A DNA stretch of 64,000 nucleotides from Hyaloperonospora brassicae (taxonomy: Eukaryota; Oomycota; Peronosporomycetes; Peronosporales; Peronosporaceae): NCBI GenBank assembly GCA_947650285.1, contig CANTFL010001482.1, positions 186,001 to 250,000 on the forward strand. The letters are read 5' to 3'. Numbering within the stretch: position 1 is the stretch's first letter; each line of letters begins with the position of its first letter. The notes beneath the pieces were generated by a model. It searched no databases, was not told where the DNA came from, and saw only the letters and a list, made by a program, of their open reading frames with translations. A program made the translations under genes and the position numbers. This document shows, in pieces, positions 46,470 to 57,600 of this stretch.

Positions 46470-47151
46470 TGAAACGTGTTAGAAAGAGAATATTAAGTAT
46501 ATGAATTGACCTGTATTAAAACGCGCGCCAGAAGCGTTTCGGCCCCCCGCCAGGGGCCTCGTCAGTGGCTTGTCAAAATATAAGTGAGAACTACCCAACC
46601 TATATCTTTGTGCTGCCTAATACAACACATAGAACCCTGTAGAACATTCCATATATGCCCTAGTGTGGGTTGAATCTCTGGGGTCGACCCAAGTGCAACT
46701 TGCACTTCCAACAAAACGGGCACTGGAAATTCGCACTGACAGCAGTGCGTAGTGAGCGTTCACTGAATGCAGTGAGAACTAGTGCTCTTGTTAACCTACG
46801 TACATTGTACGCGCCCCTTAGAGGAAGACTTCGTACCAAACGACTTAGTGTATTAGACGGAAAAAGAAAATTGAAACTATCTAGTTAGTCATATAGGTCT
46901 CTTACTTCTTGTCTTGCTTTACTTTATTAATACCAAAGCATAAATGATGACGACTACTCACCATCCAGTGCGCGCGTCTAGCAGCGATTGGTGGGTTGAT
47001 ATAATCGCAATCCTTACCAATGAGAAGACATTTGGGTCGTCTCAACAATATCACTATAATTCGCGATATTGTTGGAAGAATAGTCAACCTAATATTCTTT
47101 ATTACCATGTCGCACGATGGTAACGTTCATGTTACGGGCTACCCCGTTACA
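46470..47151 (-). mobile_element. LTR at the 5' end of the older family B element (about 682 bp)
   Basis: On the minus strand it starts TGTAACGGGGTAGCCCG at 47,151 and, judged by the primer-binding site that follows, ends near CACGTTTCA at 46,470. The first 200 bp have the family's hairpins: TTACCAT/ATGGTAA (47,102-47,123) and CAACAATATC/GATATTGTTG (47,043-47,074). The core box is at 46,966-46,978. Downstream of the core it is longer than, and unlike, the 464-bp LTR at the element's other end; an internal insertion is possible. Confidence 0.65.
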
Positions 47152-49139
47152 TTGTTGCTGGAAGAGCCCAATTTTGAAAGTGACTTCCCGACTTGAGAGT
47201 GGACATCACGCTCTCGCTTTCTTCCTCTCGCTTGCTCTCGCTCTTTACGCCGCTGTTCACTATCTTGTCATTCAGCAACCGTTGCAGCCATGAGCAAAGA
47301 AAAAGCACTGAAGGAGCAGCAGCTGCTGCGGTGAATGCACTGCGTCCCTGCGGTTCATTATTCATGCGTTGCCAGGTGGTGTACAGAGGAGACCTACGAA
47401 GAAGATACAAGTGGCGTCAAGAATGCGTGGACCAAGGATCGCGTTTGTCGTAGGTGGAATCCATAGGCAAAGGACATGTCTCAGCTGACCTTCAGTAGCT
47501 CGAAGAAGTGAGCGAATGTCTTTAAAAGTGAGCTCTGGGGTTGTGGATGCCGCAAACCCTTGCACGTCGATTCGTCGAGAGTTCCTTTTGTGGGGATCTC
47601 GTGCGACTAGACGACGTGTACGCCATGATGCTACCGTCGTGCGTGCTGCTTCATTTGTGCGGCGCGCTCGCGTGCATGCATGCATGCTCCTTATATTTAC
47701 GGTGAGAGCTTTTGCTGCCTTGCCACGCGCGTGGAGATTTTTGTCGCGCGGTGCTGTGCGCTGGTGACATTGGACTTTTCTCATTTGAGCACAGTAGACA
47801 CTTCTCCACAAGCTGTAAGGAACGGCTGCAGCTCGGACTTGTTACAGATTTCGTCGATTGGCATGCTGGTCGTCGAGTACGAAGGACGCAATGATTTCCA
47901 TTTCATGCTCACATGTCCAGTCAAACGTGACTCCTCTGTGTCAACTACTGGGCAAAATGAGGCCGATAGGAATAGCAGCGCAGTGGACTTTGCAGCTCGC
48001 GTCACGTGTGCCGTCATGGTAGAACGTGATACGAAGCAACATCGTGTTGCAATCGATCGAGTCCATCGCGTGGTGGATCTCGCGATATTCCGTTGAAGCT
48101 GCACTGTTTGTGACCGTTCTTGACAGTCGAGCCGAAATAAAAAGCGTGGCTCCGTCGTTCTCGTGCAGATGTGGTGCTGCTCCCGATCTGGACCCGATGA
48201 CGACCACCGCACTAGCGACTACGTTCTGGTGTTCGAGAAAAGAGAACGAACGCTGGTGGATGGTCCACCAGGGAGGTGCCATGATGAACGTCAAGCTAAG
48301 TGGAAGACGACCGGCGCTGAGCGAGCCATTTCTTGGCGTATGTGTGACCTTTATCTCGACATCTGCGGCCGTGGAGGGCTTCCATTACTCCTGTTCGAGT
48401 ACATGGCTGCACCGCACAAACACGGTCAGAGCAACGCGAGGAGCCCTACAAGTCGGAGTAGTCCAAGAGGTGCTTGTCATGTTGGTGGGCTATAGTGCAG
48501 CACTGGCATTGTTTCCGAGCGTAGTGCCAATAGCCGCATTCGAAGCTGTAGTCTGGCTGTAAGTCTATGGAAGACGCACGATGTGGTTGCTACATCTACG
48601 GAAGCTTGTGGGATGATTGCTACAAAAGTCAGAGCAGATCTCATCTGATGCGAGCTTATGCTGGACGGACAAACGGGTTTTCCTTGTAGATAACACAGCA
48701 CCCTTGTTGTCCAACTGCCTGAATAGCAATCAGAATCGTGGAGAGAGTATACCTAGCGCGACAGCATTGGTGACTCGATGTTGCTGTCCTGGTGTCATAG
48801 CCGTCCACGCATTTGCGGCTCGTGGGCCAACGCTTGAGCATGTCGTTACGTGTGCTGTTTGTTGGGAAGGAGCCGCGTCCAAACGCGATACGTGCGCTGA
48901 CCTGGCAAGTGTTTGTACCTGCTATTCATACTCGTGTCGTGTGGTGGCACGTCGGATGTTCACACTGCTTTCGGTGACGTCGCTGGACGTGTGCGGACGC
49001 TACAAAAGTGCCCACGAAGTTGCAAGCACCATTTGACCTATCTGCCGCGATTGACCTTAGCACAACACAGGTCTGTTCCACGAATGGCATGTGTTGTTGA
49101 TTTCGCTTATCTGCAGGCGGCTGCTAGTGACGGATAGAG
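47152..49139. other. 2.0-kb region without a recognisable gene
   Basis: Base composition is balanced and both strands contain ORFs of 100-180 codons (for example 48,026-48,562 plus, 47,781-48,212 minus), but they overlap in conflicting frames and I recognise no domain in any. It could hold a decayed gene or spliced exons. It lies between the older LTR and the 3' end of the effector gene, and would include the effector's 3' untranslated region and terminator. Confidence 0.5.
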
Positions 49140-51131
49140 TCACGAAGAACCGGCACTCGTGTCACTTGCCCGTTTTCGTTTTCGGTTCGTATGATCTTCA
49201 GGATACAAAGAATACTCTATCAGAAGCCTCTCCTCGCCCCGTTCCTCGATCATATGACCACCATTTCCAGGTCGTACAGCTCTTTTCTCTCTCGCCTTCA
49301 TGATCTCGTCGCGCAGCATGTCAAGAGTAGTACCTATCTTCATCAAATACTCATACAGCGCTTTCTTCAATGCCGTATATGAAGCTCTCCATAACCAGTT
49401 CATTTTATAAACCAATAATGCAGCCTGGCGACCCCCAAACCTCTTCGTGAGCTGCTCGACGATGACTGAATGTTGATCTTTATGTTTTCGGGCGAGGATA
49501 GCGGTGAACCGGACAAATGTCTCCACGTTTTTGTCGTCTAAGACTCCCGTCGTTCCTGGTGGTATCCCTAGCTTGACAGCAGCGTCTTCAACCGTCTCCG
49601 GCTCCGCAACAGGCTCCATTCGCACGGTCGCCACATATTTTTTGTTTTTCTTGTTGAGATTCAGGATCGACAGGATGGATGCGAGTTCGGCATCGTCCCC
49701 AATGCATCTCGACATCACTTTTCGCAACGTAAGTTCTTTGCTGTCGTGGACATGGTTGTATGTTCTCCTGTAACTGTCCAAACTACCAAGGTCCAGGGAT
49801 GCAATAGGGTTCTTCTTGCGACTGTCCCCGTTCTTATATGCATCAGCCTTGACTTGCTGGAGCCTGATTTTGAACAACGCACTGGGATGCATCTCAAATC
49901 GCATTATTGCCTCTTCTCCTGATTCCGCCTGCTGTGCAAGAAAAGATTGGTCAACCTTTGCTGTCAATTCCGCCAGGTGTGCAAGAAAAGACTGGCGAGC
50001 TTCTTCTGTCATTTCCGCCCGGTGTGCAAGAAAATATCGGTGAGCCTTAGCTGTCAGTTCCGCCTGGTGTGCAAGAAAAGACTGGTGAGCCTGTGCTGTC
50101 ATTTTCGCCTGGTGTGCAAGAAAAGACTGGGTGGCCATAGCTGTCAATTCCGCCTGGTTTGCAAGAAAAGAATCGCGAGCCGCTGCAGTCATTCTCGCCT
50201 GGTTTGCAAGAAAAGACTGGGTAGCCTTAGCTGTCAGTTCCGCCTGGTGTGCAAGAAAAGAATCGCGAGCCTCTGCAGTCATTTTAGCCTGGTTTGCAAG
50301 AAAAAAGTCGCGAGCCTGAGCCGTCGTTTTCGCCACGTATGCACGAACATATTTGTGAGCCTTAGCTGTCAAATCCGCCTCGATTCCAATAAAAGAACGG
50401 CGAGCCTGAGCCGTCGTTTCCTCCAGGTGTGCAAGAAAATCTTGGCGAGTCTTTGCTATCATTATCTCCTGGTGTTTGAGAATCATTTCGTGAGCCTTAA
50501 CTAATGTTTGCGCCTGGTCTGCAAGAATAAATTGGTGACCATCTGCTGTCATTTCCGCCTGGAGTGAAAGAAAATATTGGGGAGTTTCCACTCCCATTTC
50601 CGCCTGACGTGCAAAAAAATCTTGGTGAACCGTTGCTCCCATTTCCGCCTCATGTGCAAGAAATACTTGGCGAGCCTCTGCGATCAGTCTGGGTCCTTTT
50701 TCGAGTTTGTTTTGCAGCCAGCGATCAACAATTTGAGCGTGTTCCGGCAGCTGCTCTGTTGTCATGTGTGCCGATTCTGAACGAAAAAGGTGTCGGATAG
50801 CATTCTCATCGAATTCTCGCAACACGTTTACAGGAAAGTTCTCGACCGCGAGCTCCACCGGATATTGCGCATGCAACTTTTCCACGAGACGAGCAACTGC
50901 GCTGTTAATTGATGATGGAATCCATGGCTCTGGCATCCTCTCTTCGACCGCCGTGGTCTCGTGTGGACCCAGCCTCTGCTCAACAGGGACGTCATCGCAG
51001 CACGCGTCAGAGGAACGAAGACTTGCCGGGGGAGCACCTTCCGTCGTCGTCGAGTTGGACGTCTTCGTAGAGTTCGCGCTGTGTGCTAGAACCGCAGTGA
51101 ACACGACGAGCGTGAACGTGTGGAGGCGCAT
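49140..51131 (-). CDS. Candidate secreted RXLR-like (QRLG-EER) effector with 15-residue repeats
   Basis: This is an intact single-exon ORF of 663 residues. The chosen start, ATG at 51,131, opens directly on a signal peptide (MRLHTFTLVVFTAVLAHS, cleavage near residues 19-21); an in-frame ATG at 51,191 would place 20 hydrophilic residues before it and is rejected. After a short Ser/Thr-rich stretch come QRLG (52-55) and EER (63-65), a degenerate RXLR-EER pair of the kind known from downy mildew effectors, which act inside host plant cells. Residues 157-411 are about seventeen 15-residue helical repeats of the type FLAHQAELTAKAHQS. Residues 412-663 form a unique helical domain with LLVYKMNWLWRASYTALK, ending in a basic cluster RKRKR (650-654) that suggests nuclear targeting. 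The host target is unknown. The start codon lies 105 bp from a solo LTR in head-to-head orientation. The 15-mer region makes a lineage-specific, fast-changing protein likely. Confidence 0.85.
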   Translation of the reverse strand: MRLHTFTLVVFTAVLAHSANSTKTSNSTTTEGAPPASLRSSDACCDDVPVEQRLGPHETTAVEERMPEPWIPSSINSAVARLVEKLHAQYPVELAVENFPVNVLREFDENAIRHLFRSESAHMTTEQLPEHAQIVDRWLQNKLEKGPRLIAEARQVFLAHEAEMGATVHQDFFARQAEMGVETPQYFLSLQAEMTADGHQFILADQAQTLVKAHEMILKHQEIMIAKTRQDFLAHLEETTAQARRSFIGIEADLTAKAHKYVRAYVAKTTAQARDFFLANQAKMTAEARDSFLAHQAELTAKATQSFLANQARMTAAARDSFLANQAELTAMATQSFLAHQAKMTAQAHQSFLAHQAELTAKAHRYFLAHRAEMTEEARQSFLAHLAELTAKVDQSFLAQQAESGEEAIMRFEMHPSALFKIRLQQVKADAYKNGDSRKKNPIASLDLGSLDSYRRTYNHVHDSKELTLRKVMSRCIGDDAELASILSILNLNKKNKKYVATVRMEPVAEPETVEDAAVKLGIPPGTTGVLDDKNVETFVRFTAILARKHKDQHSVIVEQLTKRFGGRQAALLVYKMNWLWRASYTALKKALYEYLMKIGTTLDMLRDEIMKAREKRAVRPGNGGHMIEERGEERLLIEYSLYPEDHTNRKRKRASDTSAGSS
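49899..50663 (-). repeat. 45-bp tandem repeats within the effector gene (about 17 units)
   Basis: Each 45-bp unit encodes 15 residues beginning FLA. Outer units, especially the first eight, are diverged; the later ones (about units 9-16) are similar and alternate between a type with KMTAEARDS and a type with ELTAKATQS, giving a 90-bp higher-order period. All units keep the frame. The repeat also opens a 185-codon plus-strand ORF which is an artefact. Confidence 0.9.
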
Positions 51132-51236
51132 CGTCGGTGTATCGTTGTCCGTCTCGAGCGAGGGAGGGAGCAAATGTTTAAGTGCCAACACGTCCGAGTC
51201 GCACGTCCGTGTTCTTTAGAAAAAGAGCGCCCAGAA

Positions 51237-51687
51237 TGGAAGGTGGTGAGCCTCTTACATAATATTATTATTATTATCCTTTGTGACAATATGACAATCG
51301 AGAATATAAAGTTTAATAGTCTCACTACAACATCGATAAGGTCAGTAATATTGTTGAGACGACCTAAATGACTACTCATTGGTTGATATTGTGCTTAAAT
51401 CAACCCTTCAATCGCTGCTAGACGCGCGCAATGGGTGGTTAGCAGACGTCATCATAGATTCGGTTCTATTAATATACTTAAGTTAGGACAAATTAAACAT
51501 AAGAGATATTGGGCTCAATTGTATTGGATAACAGTTTTACTTTTACTAACACTACAGTCTTTGTCTTAGTTATTTACCCTTCCTCTGTGCAGTGTATAGA
51601 GGTAACATGGCAGTGACCTCCACTGTTGTCAGTGAAAGTTGGCTCCGTACTGGTAGTCCAGTACGTAGCTGGTGGTGCCCTGTTACA
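51237..51687 (+). mobile_element. Solo LTR related to family B, next to the effector promoter
   Basis: It starts TGGAAGGTGGTGAGCCTC, aligning with the start of the 464-bp LTR, and ends GGTGCCCTGTTACA. It contains the core box GACGCGCGCAATG (51,421-51,433) and the hairpin GGTTGAT/ATCAACC (51,381-51,405). No matching 5-bp duplication is visible (CAGAA left, TCCCC right). A short TTA-type microsatellite lies near 51,261-51,278. Its 5' end faces the effector gene. Confidence 0.8.
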
Positions 51688-54600
51688 TCCCCGTTATGAT
51701 GGAGCAGTTAGATGGTCCCACCCTGGTCTGACATCCGGCTGATGAGTGGCTACACATGGGTCGTGAGCGAAATGGTGACCATACCGCTGATTCTCGCTTC
51801 GTGTCGTACTCTCTAATGTGTTTCTTGCAGATAGAAATGTGCGAATTTACACAGCTCATCATAATACTTTGTCACATACCAGAGCTAAGTCACCGTCGAT
51901 GCGTTTACTCCGATGTTTTACTCTTGAATTATTTACTTCCCACATATTCCATTATACGTAAATAGTTAAAAGTAAGGTCATTTTTGGCTCAGTTTTAGCA
52001 TTCTTAGCTCTTCTGAGACCATATTAGGCAGACACATCGTCGTCGCCACTTAGATGGGTAACGTCACCCACTTTATCTATTATGTAATTGATATTTGCAA
52101 AAAACAGAACAAATCATTTGATACGACTCTGGACAATAAAATGGATCCAGATGATGCCTATTGCATGTTTTTGGCTACTTCTGTATGCACTACGATGTCT
52201 CAACTGATTGCACGTCAAGCAAAGTGCGCGACAGTACTTCAAAAATCCACTTTATATGCTATTTGACTCTTCTTGGATTCAAATCGTGCGACTGGAATTA
52301 CCCCCATATAAAGAATGTAGCAGAACGATCGAGTTTTATTGATTGACAATATATGTTGCTTAAGTATTTCTAGTATAACCACACTTTATAAATAATTCCT
52401 ATTTTAACAGTTTCACGATGTTGCTCACTCCACACACAGAGTGCACCTCGGTAAGACGCACACGACTCGCAAATTAGCCAACTGGCGCTTTCCAAAATCC
52501 TTTTTAACCAATCAATCGACATTTTGACTGCCACTGAGTATGTATGACCCATCATCAGGTTGCAGCAATATTTCCACAAATAATACAATCGGTATCGAAC
52601 ATGTGGGCCATATACTGTCAAAACGCGAGCCTTTATTGAGCATGTAATCACGGGTACAACTAGATCAAAACTTACTGACTTACTTAGGCTCGTGAAATCG
52701 TTTATGTAATCATTAGGCACGTGAGCTTGTTTGTTTTACCGTTTTTGACCTCTAGCAGCAACTATTTTAATTAGAATGTGTATATGGATAATTGAAAAAA
52801 ACAAAAAAAATTAGATACGTGCGCATATTCATAGGTCTTATAATAATTAAATGCAAAATGTGCTGTAAATGCTTCTATAGAATTTCACATAAATCATATA
52901 TAGCTCAGTCTTTCGTATGATACGTCATACTACTTTGAGCCTATTCATAAGGATTCAACGATATCACCAACTATTAATGAGTAAATAAAATTCCAAACTA
53001 GATCGTTGTGTCGCATTGACATTTTCGATAAACTTTAGATTACTTAGCACTCGGCGAGTCTACAGAACAATACTATTAATTCTCCGCCGCATGTTGATTG
53101 CTAATGTATAATGATAGTACGGTAGCTTAGCTACGATTCATCTTGAGTTTTAAGAGGTATTTTGACATATCTGGGGTTATCTCTGAACCCTTATAAGCTG
53201 CTTATTAGATGCATACACAGTGCTTTCTCACTAATCAATTGAATGCTCTCATGTAATCTTAATGCACAAATTTTGGCGACTTCGAGTTGACACTTACAAA
53301 TTTCCTCTGAGTGAGGTCAATATAATTTGCTGGCAGCTTCGTTGATCCATGTTGCCAGATATGTTTGTCGGATCTCTTCCGATGGTTTTTCTGTAGCAAA
53401 GCTACCATTTTTTGTGGCAACAGGAAAGTGTTGTCGTCAAAACGTGGCTTGGTCCGTTTACTTTAATAGCGACTTCAGTATCAACCATTTGGGAATGAAA
53501 GATTTCGTACGAATCGATCCAATAATATACACACCAAACGTCAATCAGACGGAACTACAATGGTGCAAAATTGTACGCTGTAACAAAGCATCCAACCCCT
53601 ATCGTTAACAGATAGATTTTCGTATCATAAAAATGTACACGATGATAAGTTTTGCCCAACAGCTATAAATGGAATATACAATCTACTGGATACAATCTAA
53701 GTAGGTGTTTCTCTGTATAGACGAAACGTGTCGGCTCCTAGTGTACGTACCTAGAAGAGATTGGTATATCTATAATTGATGCAAAATATGTACATGCACT
53801 TCTACGTATCATTCTTTCCGATTGTTCAACTCATGTGCCAATTATTTTATCAATTTACAGCTCGTACCGTAGAATTATGACCCCCTTACAGCTCACAGCA
53901 ATTGTAGCTTTTCCACATAAGTCATGAATTTTTTGGACCGTGTTATGCCACCCGATACAGATGAGGCAAGTTGACGTTAAATAATCACTCACTTACTCGT
54001 TGAGCTTTTAGCTCATGCCTTAAATGTCACACTTCGAGCAAAGGGTATTATTTTTAGATTCTCGTCATTAGCATGCAATTTGAAAAAACGGTAATGCTTC
54101 TATTAGTTACTCCAATAAAAAACAGCGCAAATGTATTTGGTTGCAAACATGATTACATATGAGTGGACGGAATTATATGCTTCGGCAGCTCTCTCCATTG
54201 TTTTCACTCTTCATATTTGCTCATTCGCATACATGTGTTAATTTATGTCCGTATGTCATTTGTGGTAGATCTGCAGATCTGAGTATTACTTATGAGATAT
54301 AACATAGTGACCTCCTACTTATTTCTTAGTATTCCTAATACATATCAAGTCGCTAGGAATCCATGCTCTGACCTCGTCCAAAACTTGTGGTTCCCATCTG
54401 TGACATTCTAACAACTCCTTCATATTTTTTCTGTAAATTGACATTGAGGCACGTTTCTGTGCTTCTGTCGAGGAACTGCTTTGGTCAGTCCAGATTTACA
54501 TATTAAGGCCAGAAGAATTATAATTACGAGACGTGCAGGGTCATCATTTGCATCTTTGCACGTGCGACACTATAAATATCTTAAATATAAGGCATGTAAT

Positions 54601-57600
54601 CGCTCGACATGGTTAAAATACTTCGAAATTTATGTAATGAGCTTAGTAAGTTGTCCCTGTAGATTGCGCGTATCGACAAGCATTCTGTTGATCTACTAAT
54701 AATTTTCGTTATCGCGCCCGTAATCTTAAAATACCACAATTTTTGAACTACTTTTCTGCATTTTTGTGTCATTTAACAAATGGATCGATGTTTTCGAGAC
54801 GACCTTTGGATGATGCGGCGGCAGATAATATTTAGTACTATATCGACTTACAGTACTTATAAGATGCTTCAGTACGTCTCGTTTTACGTGATATTACCGA
54901 TATAGTTTCAAGCCACGCCGAACTATGTATATCTAAGCTACTTAGTTCATTTTTGATGCACGTAATGAAAATGTGTTCTGCTACATTGCAGTCATTAATT
55001 AAAGCCTAAAACACGAATTGAATGGAGTGATGGGTACTACTATTCATTAACAACCGATAGGCTATCTATCAATGTTGTTAACGACTAAATTATTAACGAT
55101 TATTTCGTATCTTAATTTTGAAGATCCGATTGTACGCCTTCGATCCAAATGCCTTTCCTGTAAGCGAATTAGAATCACGTTCGTCGTCCATCACTTTTTT
55201 ATATATTGATGGCAAATAGCGTATAACTGATCCAAGCTTTTGTTTGCGCAGACATTGCGGTAAAGAGAGACTATCATCAAGTAAGCTATCGATCCATCAC
55301 GATGTTGGAGCAGACATCACTCTGTTGAAATAAAATAATTAGCGCTAAGTTTATGTCACATCATGCCTATGACTTAAGTGACATGGTCACGGCATACTTG
55401 GTACGTCAGAAAAATACGCGATACAAATTAGGTTATATTATGGGAAACGAGAATCATATCTTGGATAGAAACTAGCATTCTTTAATATAAGTTGTTACCA
55501 ATCAAGTAGATTATCTTTCCTCTCAATAAACCAAAAATGTATCCTACTTTAATGTCGTTCATTGTGGCATCACATTGATACACTCAATAGATCAGCTAGA
55601 ATTCTGTATTGCTGATGAAATTTCCTTAAGTGTGAAGACCTGGCGGTCGCCACCAATAGGCCGCCCAGAACGAGATCAATTTATCCGGTGAGTAAATGTG
55701 ACGTACTTGCTAAAGAACTTTCTGTATAGGCTGAAAAAGAAATAAATTGTACTCCGCCATATTCTTTGTATTAATATGGGTTTTTAGGGACGCATTGCAA
55801 TTTTAATTTATTCGGGGCATCTGCAAAGTATTCGCTTTCGTAAAAATATGGCCCTGACACCACCAGAATTTAAGTCACGCAAGCCCATCCGTCGAATAGG
55901 AGAACAAAATAACCGAGGCTAGTGAGTGAAAACAGCGCTGACTCTACATTAAGTAGATTATTCGAAAATGTTGTATAGTCAATGCTGCCGCGACCCGGAT
56001 GGCACATCTTTGGTTGTCAGAATCTTGAACATTGTTATGTCATGCGAATTTGCTGCTATCGTCCCAATAATAGACCTTTCGATAGAATACAATGTTGTCC
56101 AGATTTTTACGTACATTATAACCGCCTTGTCTACTTGAATAAAATACCAAACATTACATCAAGTCTACATAAATTTTCGAGCTATTAATAGCGCGATATT
56201 GAAATGTCAGTCCATTTCTTGTGCACAAGACGTCGAAAAAGTGAGACCACTTGAATACCGAAAATGAAGGGAAGGCGAGGGTGTTAGATCCTGAAAATGG
56301 CCTCTTTGTCTACCACCGTTGTCGGGATACTTCAAAAGCTTCACTTATTATATGAAACACCTAACAGCGCCTGGGTAGCAGCATAGTACAATAATGAAAA
56401 AAACGTATCATTGTCACCACTCCGGCAAATGTCAGTATGGGGTCTACATGTGATCGTTCCAGGTGAGATCACTAGCACTTTTTCTGGTGTTAGAGTTGAG
56501 TAACCAAAACATTGATATAATAAGTTGTCGTAACTGACCCCACGTAAACGTGTCCAGGACTACAGACCTCGTCTCGTTTTCCATGAAACAAACAACTATT
56601 GGTTCTGCGGGATTATCGTAGACATGTCGACGTGCTGATTAGAATGATGCGTGTTTGCAATTTAATTTCGTTAAGTTGCGTGCCCCTGCGGCCGTCTATA
56701 CCTCACTTTGCTGGTAAGAGCCGGTTGTGCTCTACTTTGGTTGTCCTATAGGTATATTCTGTTCACTGTTAAATAATTGCAGTACAAGAGGTCATATATA
56801 AACTTTTTTACGGTCCAAACGAAGCCTAAATCTATAGAAAGTTTCCTATGCAATTATGTCAATCGGTATCGAGTTGTCATCGAGCAGTTGATTCAATATG
56901 CGTGATATTCAAACAGAGCGCCGCAGGATCGGAAGTAGTTAAAAATATTTCTAAAATTTCTCTAGCACAAAAAAAGCCCGTTCGAAACGACTTGCTCAAT
57001 TCTGTGCACCCGATGATGAGCCACTATCTAGTGCTGCGATCTAGTATCCCGTCATCTCGATTCGGCGACTAGTCGGATATAAGATGCACACGAGCGTATG
57101 CCAAAATGTGAATGCCAATAAAGTTTTTAGTGTCATAAATTGGGGCTGATATATGTGCGAATGGAGATTGTGCAGTTGAAGCGAGTTGTAGACGTCATCT
57201 GAGCTAGTACTACGTGTTTATATAATTTTCTCGAAACAATAGCGTCCAAAAATTTATGAATATATCCACTGCGTTCACACGTGCAGCTCAAGTTTGAAGC
57301 AACCCATGTGTTCCTAACGCGCATTCTCCCACTGGCTATACCGGCCTGCCGGTTCTGAAGCCATCAAATTGCTCTCATTGTCTCTAATTGTACAAAATTC
57401 TCTTTTGGGCGTATAGAGTCAGTAAAAATCACTATTATTCACTTGGTAGTAGGGTGTCTCTCCTCGACTAGGCACCGGCTTCTCAGCGTAAACACCTCTA
57501 ATACCACTAATTTTGTGATTAGATGGGAGCCGGCTTGCCACACTTCTTGTAAAATTTTACCGTCTAGCGTTAATTCATCCAGGTCATATAACGGCCTTCT

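Larger units (their letters stand above)
30673..47151 (-). mobile_element. Older Ty3/gypsy element, family B, split by a nested insertion
   Basis: Running right to left: LTR (47,151-46,470), primer-binding site, gag start (46,413-46,189), [insertion 46,188-38,202], gag remainder (38,201-37,400), protease, RT, RNase H, integrase, GPY/F module and chromodomain (to about 32,390), an antisense ORF on the plus strand, polypurine tract and LTR (31,136-30,673). The joined gag reading frame across the nested insertion fits the younger element's gag closely. Total length without the insertion is about 8.5 kb. Lesions throughout make it inactive. The two flanking LTRs differ in length and sequence, which is unusual. 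Confidence 0.85.

Noticed and set aside
48026..48562. 178-codon plus-strand ORF as a possible gene
   Set aside because: Overlapping ORFs of similar size exist in other frames and on the other strand, there is no recognisable domain, and the start and end have no support.
49947..50504. 185-codon plus-strand ORF rich in Cys and Lys
   Set aside because: It is the antisense of the 45-bp repeats in the effector gene; periodic sequence keeps a frame open on the other strand.
51191..51191. Upstream in-frame ATG of the effector gene as the true start
   Set aside because: It would bury the signal peptide behind 20 mostly polar residues; the internal Met at 51,131 gives a standard secretory start.
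52370..52720. 116-codon minus-strand ORF in the AT-rich region
   Set aside because: It has no domain and no frame continuity with neighbours; an ORF of this length is expected by chance in several kilobases.
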